Assembly: GCA_038227745.1 (NCBI GenBank)
Contig: JBBRPS010000048.1
Location: 1-22,656, forward strand
Reading direction: 5' to 3'
Origin: DASPXY01 sp038227745
GTDB lineage: Bacteria > Planctomycetota > Planctomycetia > Gemmatales > Gemmataceae
Length of the DNA: 22,656 nucleotides
In this document: positions 14,378 through 21,312 of the stretch, in pieces
Layout of the letters: every line of letters begins with the position of its first letter
Position numbering within the stretch: the first letter of the stretch is position 1
Notes under the pieces: generated by a model
Database searches by the model: none
Told to the model about the DNA's origin: nothing
Seen by the model: only the letters and a program-made list of their open reading frames with translations
Made by a program: the position numbers and the translations under genes

Positions 14378-16087
14378 TCAGGGTGAGGACGCCACCTTGG
14401 CTGGTTTTCGGCTCTGTTTGGCCGGCCGCGGCGGGTCTGGAAACCGTTCGAGCAGCCACTCGAACAGTTCGGCCGGCTTCTGACCGAAGAAGCGCTCCGC
14501 GGCCGTAGTCCCATCCACCCGCTCGACGAAGTAGTTGTGCAAGACCGTCAAGGCCTTCAACTTCCCCGGACTCAAGGCATGGCAGCCGTGGTGGTGCAAC
14601 GACAACTGGCCATTCCTCCCTTCCACGCACGAACTCGAACGCACGAAGCGGCTCACCCCCTCGGCACAGACTCGCTTGACCAGCCCCTGCAACCCTTCCC
14701 CCAGGCCGCTCAACACGCCTGCCGTTGACCAGGCCTGCGCCACATAACCCGCCGCCAGCCCACGCAGGCGCTTCTTGTCCGCGGCCGTCCGTGCCCGCTC
14801 GGCGGCTGCTCCCCAGTACAAGCCCGGCAACAGCTGCTCGTACACGGCGCGCTCCGCTGCCTCACTTAACTCCAACGACTCCACCAACAGGCGCACGCTG
14901 TGCCAGAACCAGACCAGGCTGGCGACCAGGCGCGGCAGCACCCGGCGCGCCTTGGCGATCTTCTCCCGACCCGCGTCCGAGACCTCGGCCTGTGCGGCCA
15001 GCCGTTCGACCGTCTGCAAGCGCTGCTCCAGACGCCGCTGCATTTGCTCCGCGGATACCGCTTGCCCGGTCTGGGCAGCGAAGGGGTGGTAGCCCTCCCC
15101 CAGGCCGCGCACCGCCTCCTGCACTTGGTCCTGACGCCCCTGCCGCTGGCTGACTTGTTGCGCCCAGTAGTCGGCGGCCTGCTGGGCCCAGCCGATGCGC
15201 TGCTGGAAGTCCGGGGGCCGGCCGGGCGAGCGGATCCCCGCCTGGTGCCGTCGGTAGCGCTCGGTCCAGTCGCGGACGGCCTCCTGGGCCTGCGCGAACT
15301 GTTGCTGGGCCGCCTCCAGCTGCCGGTGCAAAGGGAGGCCGGTGGCCTTGTGCAGGTCGGCCTGGGCGTGCCTCAGGTCGGGCGTGTGCTGGGCCGCCAG
15401 GCCCTCCCGGGCGTGCGCCTGCAACCCTTTGGCCAGGTCGCTGGTCACCTGGACGACCGTGACGGGCAGGCCCTCCAGGGCGGTGCCGACGGCGCTGGTC
15501 CAGGTGTCGGCGTCGCGCTGGGGCCGGTAGACCTCCAGCACCAGGAAGTTCGAGACCGGCTCGATCGCGACCAGGCAGGGTTGCGCGCCGTGGAAGTTCT
15601 CATCCTCGCACAGGGTAATGTCCTTGGGCTTCATGCGCGGGCCAAACTGCTGCCGCTGTTCCTGGTCGTACTGGCCGAGCAGCTCTTGCAGGAGCGCGGC
15701 CAGGCGTTGGTGAGCGCCGTAGGAGGCGGCCACGAAGGGCGCCAGTTGCGACAGCTCCAGGAAGCGACACAGCGGCCGGATGCCGGCGGTGCCGTGCTGC
15801 TGGAAGACGAGGTGGAGGGCGAGTAGAAGTCGCTTGAGGAAGGCGCGGCCGGCCGGGGACTCAAAGAAGGCGACGAGTTCGGCGGGTGCAGCGGTGTGTT
15901 GCTGGCGTTGCTCCCAGTAGCGCAGGGTGGTGTGGGGGATGCCGGCCGTGTGCGCGGCGTGGCGTGCGGACTGGCCGGGGCGATCCGGGTTGAGGCGGTC
16001 GTGGAGGTGGCGAGCGGTTTCGGAGCGAGTATAGCGAAAAGGCGCTTCCGTGGTGGGCGCTGCCGGGGTATGCTGGTCGGTAGGCAT
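14378..16087 (-). CDS. DUF6399-domain transposase-like protein
   Basis: A 569-residue protein. The N-terminal part (about residues 20-60) has a helix-turn-helix-like segment (ARHAAHTAGIPHTTLRYWEQ). The middle carries possible catalytic acids in KDITLCEDENFHG and DLAKGLQAHA and a long Q/E/R-rich helical insertion. The C-terminal SCVEGRNGQLSLHHHG, HNYFVERVDGTTAAERFFGQ is the DUF6399 signature. Position between perfect inverted repeats identifies it as the transposase of this element. ATG 16087 is chosen because GGAG lies 9 nt upstream; the frame is open 99 nt further. The mechanism of this family is not established as far as I know. Confidence 0.82.
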   Translation of the reverse strand: MPTDQHTPAAPTTEAPFRYTRSETARHLHDRLNPDRPGQSARHAAHTAGIPHTTLRYWEQRQQHTAAPAELVAFFESPAGRAFLKRLLLALHLVFQQHGTAGIRPLCRFLELSQLAPFVAASYGAHQRLAALLQELLGQYDQEQRQQFGPRMKPKDITLCEDENFHGAQPCLVAIEPVSNFLVLEVYRPQRDADTWTSAVGTALEGLPVTVVQVTSDLAKGLQAHAREGLAAQHTPDLRHAQADLHKATGLPLHRQLEAAQQQFAQAQEAVRDWTERYRRHQAGIRSPGRPPDFQQRIGWAQQAADYWAQQVSQRQGRQDQVQEAVRGLGEGYHPFAAQTGQAVSAEQMQRRLEQRLQTVERLAAQAEVSDAGREKIAKARRVLPRLVASLVWFWHSVRLLVESLELSEAAERAVYEQLLPGLYWGAAAERARTAADKKRLRGLAAGYVAQAWSTAGVLSGLGEGLQGLVKRVCAEGVSRFVRSSSCVEGRNGQLSLHHHGCHALSPGKLKALTVLHNYFVERVDGTTAAERFFGQKPAELFEWLLERFPDPPRPAKQSRKPAKVASSP

Positions 16088-16218
16088 GGCTCGTGTCTCC
16101 GCTTTGGTGGTGCCAAAGCCAGGGTAGGAGACCGAGCCGTGTTTGTTCATGGGACAAAATCGGACGTACGGGCGCCCTCTGAACAAAAGGCCATATTAGA
16201 GACTCGGACGGTAGCCAC

Positions 16219-16241
16219 TGTTCAAATCCGGGATCAAGGCC
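16219..16241. repeat. Right terminal inverted repeat of the DUF6399 element
   Basis: Reverse complement of the left repeat; 20 terminal bases are identical. It lies about 110 bp before the photoreceptor-kinase start codon, so the insertion may have replaced or altered that gene's promoter. Confidence 0.85.
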
Positions 16242-16350
16242 GGAGTGGGAGCCGTGACCCACCCGACGACTGCCTTCGCCGTGCGAGCCTTTGTGGAGTC
16301 GGGGTGAAATCTTGGAACGTGCCCGTGCGGGCAGGATCGTAGTGACCGCC

Positions 16351-18741
16351 ATGCCTGATCGTAACCGAGAAGCGGGTCAAACCATTGAAGCGCAGCGACC
16401 TGCGCTGGCCGAAGCCGTCGTCTCCCGGCAGTACGAACTCCAGCCGGAACTGCGAGAGCAGTACGGTGAGGGTGGGCGGTCCAAGTGCGTCCAGGACACG
16501 GAGTACCACCTTGCCTACCTTGCTGCGGCGGTCAAGTTCTCCAGCCCGGCCCTCTTCACCGACTACATCGCCTGGGCGAAAGCAGCCCTTGCGGCACACG
16601 GCGTCGGGCAGGAGGATGTGGAGTGTAACCTCGTCTGTCTCCGGGATGTTCTGGCCGAGCAACTTTCGGGCGGAATGGGGGAAGTAGTAATCCCTTACCT
16701 CCAAGCGGCCCTGCAAATGCTGCCGGCAGCGCCGACCGCCCTGCCGTCATTGCTCGACGGGGATGACGCCCTCAGCGACCTGGCAAGGCAGTACCTCAAA
16801 ACCCTCCTGGGGGCCGAGCGCCAAGAGGGCAGCCGCCTCGTCCTTGATGCGGTGCGGGCGGGTGTTGCCGTCGGCGATCTGTACTTGCAGGTCTTTCAGC
16901 GCTGCCAGCGAGAGGTCGGTCGCCTGTGGCAGTTGCGGCAGATTACGGTGGCCCAGGAGCATTATTGCACGGCGGCGACCCAACTCGCTTTGTCGCAATT
17001 GTACCCCTACCTTTTCGCCCTGCCCAAGAAGGGGTGCAAGCTGGCGGCGGCGTCGGTGGGCGGGGAGTTGCACGAGGTCGGCCTGCGCATCGTCACTGAT
17101 CTCTTTGAGGCGGACGGCTGGGATACGCTGTACCTGGGAGGCAACCTGCCCGCCGGGAGCGTCGTCGAGGCCGTCGAACGGCACCGGCCCGACCTCCTCA
17201 TGATCTCGGTCACGATGGCCTTCCATCTGCCGGGCGTCGAACAACTCATCGCCCAGGTCCGGTCCTCGGAGGCTTGCCAGGGCGTGAAGATCATGGTGGG
17301 CGGCTATCCGTTCAACGTGGACCCCGAACTCTGGCGGCGGGTGGGCGCAGACGGCCACGCCGGGGATGCGGGCGAGGCGTTGGACGTGGCGGCTCGGCTC
17401 CTCAACATCCAGGAGCCGGGAGAGCGGAAGGGCCGGAAGACCTACCCCGCCGAGATGCTGGCCGGGATCGGGAAGCGGCAGGATGTCCGACCGCCGCCGC
17501 CGGAGGTCGCCGTCTACGACGAGTTGAGCCGCCTGAACAACGAACTGCTGACCGCCCAACGGGAACTGGCCCGCAAGAACGCCCAACTGGAACGGCTCAA
17601 CGAGCGGCTGGTCGAGGCGGACCAGCGCAAGGACGAGTTCCTGGCGATGCTGGCCCACGAACTCCGCAATCCGCTGGCCCCGCTGAGGAACGCCGCCCAT
17701 CTGCTTCAGCAGCCCGGCGTGGACCAGCCGTTCGTCGGGCGCACCGGGGAGATGATGGGGCGGCAGGTGCAGCAGCTTGGCCGTCTGGTGGACGACCTGC
17801 TGGACCTGTCCCGGATCGCCCGTGGCAAGATGCAACTGCGCCAGGAGTGGGTGGACCTGGGGCAATCGGCCAGGCGTGCCGCCGAAGCCAGCCGCCCGCT
17901 GGTCGAGGCCCGGCGGCACGAACTGATTGTCTCCCTGCCCGCCTCCCCCGTGCGCCTGCTGGCCGACCCGACCCGCCTGGAGCAAGTCTTGACCAACCTG
18001 CTCAACAACGCCGCCCGTTACACCCCGGAGGGTGGCCGCATCTGGCTGACGGCGAAGACCGAGGGCGGCGAAGCCGTCGTGCGGGTCCGGGATACGGGTA
18101 TCGGCATCCCGCCGGAGATGCTGTCCCGCATCTTCGGGCTGTTCGCCCAGGTGGAGCGCACCCAGGAGCGTGCCGGGGGCGGGCTGGGCATCGGGCTGTC
18201 CCTGGTCAAGAGCCTCACCGAGATGCACGGCGGGAGCGTGGAGGCCCACAGCGCCGGCCCCGGCCAGGGCAGCGAGTTCGTCGTCCGCTGGCCGCTCCCG
18301 ACGAGCGAAGAAATCCCGGCGAGTGTCAAGGCTCCGCCGGATGAAGAGCCTGTCACCGAGCGGGCCGTACACGTTCTGCTCGTGGACGACAACGTGGACG
18401 CCGCCGAGAGTTTGGGGATGTTGCTGCGGCTGTGGGGGCATGAAGTGGCGGTCGCCCACGACGGCCCCACTGCGCTGCGGGCGGTGGAAGCGCAGCGACC
18501 GGAGGTTGCTCTGCTGGACATCAGCCTGCCGGGCATGGACGGCTACGAACTGGCCCGGCGGCTGCGCTCGCAGCCCGGCCTGGGGCGGGTTGTCCTCGTG
18601 GCGCTTACGGGGTGGGGCCAGGAGGAGGACCGCCGCCGCTCGCAGGAGACCGGGTTCGCTCACCACCTGACCAAGCCGGTGGACCTATCCGCCCTGCAAG
18701 AACTACTGGAGCAATTGCAATTCCAAGCGGCAGGTGCCTGA
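16351..18741 (+). CDS. Hybrid histidine kinase with CarH-like cobalamin sensor domain
   Basis: A 796-residue soluble protein. Residues 15-110 form a helical region. Residues ~140-222 are a B12-binding cap with the photoreceptor motif W-x9-EH (Trp193, Glu203-His204). Residues ~228-350 are a cobalamin-binding Rossmann domain with ELHEVG (His241, the expected lower cobalt ligand), SVT (286-288) and VGG (316-318). A coiled coil spans ~388-428. HisKA has LAMLAHELRNPL (His436), then ATPase boxes LTNLLNNAARY, DTGIGIP and GLGIGLSL; a receiver domain (673-790) has Asp723, Thr753 and Lys775. CarH/LitR use this cap and ligand set with adenosylcobalamin to sense light; here the output is phosphorelay instead of DNA binding. 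ATG 16351 is preferred; the frame opens 60 nt earlier at a TTG. Confidence 0.9.
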   Translation: MPDRNREAGQTIEAQRPALAEAVVSRQYELQPELREQYGEGGRSKCVQDTEYHLAYLAAAVKFSSPALFTDYIAWAKAALAAHGVGQEDVECNLVCLRDVLAEQLSGGMGEVVIPYLQAALQMLPAAPTALPSLLDGDDALSDLARQYLKTLLGAERQEGSRLVLDAVRAGVAVGDLYLQVFQRCQREVGRLWQLRQITVAQEHYCTAATQLALSQLYPYLFALPKKGCKLAAASVGGELHEVGLRIVTDLFEADGWDTLYLGGNLPAGSVVEAVERHRPDLLMISVTMAFHLPGVEQLIAQVRSSEACQGVKIMVGGYPFNVDPELWRRVGADGHAGDAGEALDVAARLLNIQEPGERKGRKTYPAEMLAGIGKRQDVRPPPPEVAVYDELSRLNNELLTAQRELARKNAQLERLNERLVEADQRKDEFLAMLAHELRNPLAPLRNAAHLLQQPGVDQPFVGRTGEMMGRQVQQLGRLVDDLLDLSRIARGKMQLRQEWVDLGQSARRAAEASRPLVEARRHELIVSLPASPVRLLADPTRLEQVLTNLLNNAARYTPEGGRIWLTAKTEGGEAVVRVRDTGIGIPPEMLSRIFGLFAQVERTQERAGGGLGIGLSLVKSLTEMHGGSVEAHSAGPGQGSEFVVRWPLPTSEEIPASVKAPPDEEPVTERAVHVLLVDDNVDAAESLGMLLRLWGHEVAVAHDGPTALRAVEAQRPEVALLDISLPGMDGYELARRLRSQPGLGRVVLVALTGWGQEEDRRRSQETGFAHHLTKPVDLSALQELLEQLQFQAAGA

Positions 18742-18776
18742 CACGGGCGAGGAGCCGTGGCTGGCTCACAGGTCTG

Positions 18777-18998
18777 ATGGCAACCGCCCTGGGCGAAGAC
18801 GGCGGAGTTGATCTGTCGGGGCCGAACAACGACGCCTACATGCGGGACTTACGCCTGGCGGTCCCGTCCGACTGCGTGGCCTCGAACACGGAGGAGGAGA
18901 ACCGCTACGCCCCGGACCAGATGCGCATGGTGCTGAAGGCAGATACCCGCCCGTCCGCCGAATTGTCCTTCCAGACGCTCGCACGAGGGGACGGGTAA
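18777..18998 (+). pseudogene. C-terminal remnant of an isochorismatase-like cysteine hydrolase
   Basis: 73 codons from ATG 18777. From about 18825 the translation (NDAYMRDLRLAVPSDCVASN, then EENRYA, MVLKADTRPSAEL) matches the C-terminal third of isochorismatase-family cysteine hydrolases, including the catalytic-cysteine-proximal DAYMRDL and VPSDCVA strands as I know them. The N-terminal two thirds with the Asp/Lys of the triad are missing; upstream sequence runs straight into the end of the kinase gene. It is probably nonfunctional and marks a past deletion between the kinase and the rest of the cluster. Confidence 0.65.
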
Positions 18999-19034
18999 GA
19001 GCGATCCTCGCTTCGGCGGGCCAGGAGGGAAACG

Positions 19035-19217
19035 ATGCAGGACGAGGCAAGTTACGTTTGCGAATCCTGCGGCGAGGAGATCGTCCTGTCCATCGACCTG
19101 TCGGCTGGGTCGGAACAGGAGTACGTCGAGGATTGTCCCGTGTGCTGCCGCCCAAACGTCATCCATGTCAAGATTGATGAGGACGGAGACGTGCGGGTTT
19201 GGACTGAAAGGGAGTAG
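19035..19217 (+). CDS. CPXCG-motif cysteine-rich zinc-ribbon protein
   Basis: A 60-residue protein with two CxxC knuckles: CESC (Cys9, Cys12) and CPVC (Cys34, Cys37), the latter followed by Cys where the family normally has Gly. Between them lies the acidic, strand-forming EEIVLSIDLSAG segment, and after them NVIHVKIDEDGDV. This matches the small CPXCG family of unknown function, expected to bind one zinc ion. GGAGGG precedes the ATG. The next gene begins 4 nt after its stop, so it is the first gene of the four-gene operon running to the UvsE fusion. Confidence 0.9.
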   Translation: MQDEASYVCESCGEEIVLSIDLSAGSEQEYVEDCPVCCRPNVIHVKIDEDGDVRVWTERE

Positions 19218-19221
19218 TCCG

Positions 19222-19701
19222 ATGAAGGGCCGCAAACCGGGGCCGACCGTATTCAACTACTCCCTGGACTTCAAGAACACCGACTTCCGCCAGCACCCGG
19301 AGCGATACCGCATCGGCAAGGGGGAGCAGGGCGTCTTGCTGGTCGAGCCGTACAAAAGCGAAATCCTGCCGCACTGGAAGTTCAAGAACGTCGCCGAGGC
19401 CAAGAAGTCGTCGGCCAAGATTTACAAGATGTTCCTGGCGTACCTGAAGGCGAGTGACTTCCCCGGAGCGGACATGGCTCGAAAGTTCCTCCAGATGGGG
19501 TGGACCCGTGCCCGCCGCTACGCCAACCATACGGGCGGGCGCAAGTACGATAAGACGACCGGCGAGGAGTTGCCCAGGACCGTGGACGCCGAGAAGGCGG
19601 CAGCGGCGGCAATCTTCTACGAGCGGTACGCCGCTGCCCGACAGCACACCGAATACGTCCGGCAGAAGAAGCGGCACCAGGAGCGGTACGAAGCAAAATG
19701 A
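19222..19701 (+). CDS. DUF4385 domain protein
   Basis: A 159-residue protein of the DUF4385 family, found widely in bacteria, phages and some eukaryotes, with unknown function. Recognisable conserved blocks are FNYSLDFKNTDFRQHPERYR, GEQGVLLVEPYKSEILPHW, ADMARKFLQMGWTRARRYAN and GGRKYDKTTG, with AIFYERY near the end. The protein is basic and soluble. ATG 19222 follows GGGAG at 7 nt. Its stop overlaps the tspO start by ATGA. Other frames are open upstream but lack a ribosome site. Confidence 0.9.
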   Translation: MKGRKPGPTVFNYSLDFKNTDFRQHPERYRIGKGEQGVLLVEPYKSEILPHWKFKNVAEAKKSSAKIYKMFLAYLKASDFPGADMARKFLQMGWTRARRYANHTGGRKYDKTTGEELPRTVDAEKAAAAAIFYERYAAARQHTEYVRQKKRHQERYEAK

Positions 19702-20102
19702 CCTGGATCGACTGGTACAACAGCCTGGCGAAGCCCTCCTGGACGCCTGCGCCATCGACCATCAGCCTGATCTGGATGATCCTCTACTCGATCATCATTG
19801 TCAGCTTCGGCTTCGTGTTCGTCCAGGCGTTCCGGCGCAAGGTTGGCTGGGAGGTCGTCGTGCCGTTCGCCATCAACCTCGTGGCGAATCTCCTGTTCAT
19901 GCCGATCTTCGCCGGGCTGCGAAACGTCCCGCTGGCGGCAGCGGACATCGTGATCGTGTGGGCCACGACCCTCTGGTGCATGATCGCCGTGTGGCGGTTC
20001 TACAAGTGGGTAGCGGCGGCGCAGGTGCCGTACTTCGTGTGGGTGTCAATTGCCACGGTGATCCAGTTATCAATCACGGCGATGAATTGGGGGAACTCAT
20101 GA
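19698..20102 (+). CDS. tspO: TspO/MBR family tryptophan-rich membrane protein
   Basis: A 134-residue integral membrane protein with five hydrophobic segments. Family features are YNSLAKPSWTPAPSTISLIW at the N-terminus, ALxxNLxxNLLFMPIFAGLRN in the centre and aromatic-rich helices (WATTLWCMIAVWRFYKWV). TspO binds porphyrins and is linked to tetrapyrrole and photo-oxidative stress responses in bacteria. It is slightly short for the family (usually about 150-160). It overlaps its neighbours on both sides by 4 bp, so expression is tightly tied to the DUF4385 and UvsE-fusion genes; this context fits a light/stress role. Confidence 0.9.
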   Translation: MTWIDWYNSLAKPSWTPAPSTISLIWMILYSIIIVSFGFVFVQAFRRKVGWEVVVPFAINLVANLLFMPIFAGLRNVPLAAADIVIVWATTLWCMIAVWRFYKWVAAAQVPYFVWVSIATVIQLSITAMNWGNS

Positions 20103-21241
20103 TTCGCCTCGGCCTTTGCTGCATCTTCCGTGACCAGCCGATCAAGTTCGTCACCACGACGGCTACCGCCATCGCCAAGATGAAGAGGCCCGACGCACTG
20201 GCGAAGTTGAGCCGCCTGTGCATGGAGAACGCTGAAGCACTGCTGGCCTCACTTCAGTTCTGCGCCGAGAACGGCATTGGCTGCTTTCGCATCAACAGCC
20301 AGATTCTACCGATCAAGACGCATCCGACGTGCGGATACGAAGTCGCTGATCTTCCCGAAGGCGATGAGATTGTTCGTCGGTTCAAGGAGTGCAGGCAATT
20401 CGCTCGCAAGCACAAGTTACGGACATGCTTTCACCCGGATCAGTTCGTGGTCCTGAACTCGCATCGCCCCGAAGTAGTCGAATCGTCCGTGGGAGAACTG
20501 GAATACCAAGCCGAAGTCGCTGAGTGGGTCGGTGCCGATGTCGTCAACATTCACGGCGGCGGGGCATACGGCGATAAGGAAAAGGCGTTGGCCGACTTTG
20601 CTCGGAACCTCCAGCTTCTTTCACGTCGAGTCAGAAGCCGGTTGACCGTTGAGAATGACGACAAGACCTACACGCCCGCTGATCTGCTGCCGGTCTGCAA
20701 AGCCGAAGGCATCCCGCTGGTCTACGACGTGCACCATCATCGCTGCAACCCGGATGGTCTGAGCATCGAACAGGCTACTCGAAAAGCTCTGGCGACCTGG
20801 AACCGGGAGCCGCTGTTCCACATCTCCAGCCCAATTGATGGTTGGAAAGGAGCAAAGCCGGAACGTCATCACGACTTCATCGACGTGGAGGATTTCCCAG
20901 CGTGCTGGCAGCGGAAGAAGATCACGGTAGAGGTCGAGGCGAAGGCGAAAGAAGTGGCCGTGCTGAAGCTGCTGGCCGTGCTAAAGAAGTCCGACGCCAA
21001 ATGGTTCGTCTATATCCTGCGGTGTTCGGACGGCTCTCTGTACACCGGGATCACCAACGAAGTGAGCCGTCGTTGCGAACAGCACAATGCCGGGACCGCC
21101 TCTCGCTATACCCGCAGCCGCCTCCCGGTCGCTTTGGTCTACCAGGAGGCTCAAGCCAGTCGCAGTTTGGCCTTGAAGCGTGAGTTGGCGATCAAGGCTC
21201 TATCTCGACAGATGAAGGAATCGTTGATCCGGTTGGCGTGA
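20099..21241 (+). CDS. uvsE: UV damage endonuclease UvsE fused to a GIY-YIG nuclease domain
   Basis: A 380-residue two-domain nuclease. Residues 1-~272 are the UvsE/UVDE TIM barrel: MIRLGLCCIF, then metal-site candidates His112 (FHPDQF), His152 (NIHGGG), Glu185 (TVEND), Asp210/His213 (VYDVHHH), His241 (LFHISS) and His257 (ERHHDFID). UvsE nicks DNA 5' to UV photoproducts. Residues ~301-380, after a charged linker, form a UPF0213-type GIY-YIG domain: FVYILRCSDGSLYTGIT (Tyr305, Tyr315), the arginine pair RR at 324-325 and Glu362 (KRELAIK). Ordinary UvsE proteins are about 280-320 residues and lack this. The lysine I expect two residues before His241 is Leu239. Start overlaps tspO by ATGA. Confidence 0.9.
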   Translation: MIRLGLCCIFRDQPIKFVTTTATAIAKMKRPDALAKLSRLCMENAEALLASLQFCAENGIGCFRINSQILPIKTHPTCGYEVADLPEGDEIVRRFKECRQFARKHKLRTCFHPDQFVVLNSHRPEVVESSVGELEYQAEVAEWVGADVVNIHGGGAYGDKEKALADFARNLQLLSRRVRSRLTVENDDKTYTPADLLPVCKAEGIPLVYDVHHHRCNPDGLSIEQATRKALATWNREPLFHISSPIDGWKGAKPERHHDFIDVEDFPACWQRKKITVEVEAKAKEVAVLKLLAVLKKSDAKWFVYILRCSDGSLYTGITNEVSRRCEQHNAGTASRYTRSRLPVALVYQEAQASRSLALKRELAIKALSRQMKESLIRLA

Positions 21242-21312
21242 TAAGGACGAAAAATGCTGCCCCTTTACCACGACCCGCACTTCACTTTCCGTTTTGGCGA
21301 CGACCAAGAAAA

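Larger units (their letters stand above)
14349..16241 (-). mobile_element. Insertion sequence with DUF6399 transposase-like gene
   Basis: A 1893-bp element bounded by terminal inverted repeats. The left end is GGCCTTGATCCCGGATTTGA and the right end is its exact reverse complement (16222-16241); similarity extends to 23 bp with one mismatch. The single large ORF ends 7 bp inside the left repeat and starts about 130 bp inside the right repeat. I find no convincing target-site duplication. It separates csrA from the photoreceptor-kinase cluster. Confidence 0.85.

Noticed and set aside
14349..16241. Target-site duplication flanking the DUF6399 element
   Set aside because: The bases just outside the two terminal repeats do not match in any consistent direct repeat; only a short GGAG similarity is present.
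11641..16241. tRNA-associated integrative element with att sites
   Set aside because: No integrase gene and no second copy of the tRNA 3' end was seen in the window.
16234..16716. 160-codon minus-strand ORF upstream of the transposase
   Set aside because: Antisense to the start of the photoreceptor kinase and crosses the IS terminal repeat; no family features.
16747..18666. 639-codon open frame on the minus strand
   Set aside because: Antisense to the hybrid kinase, whose motifs are complete; the shadow has none.
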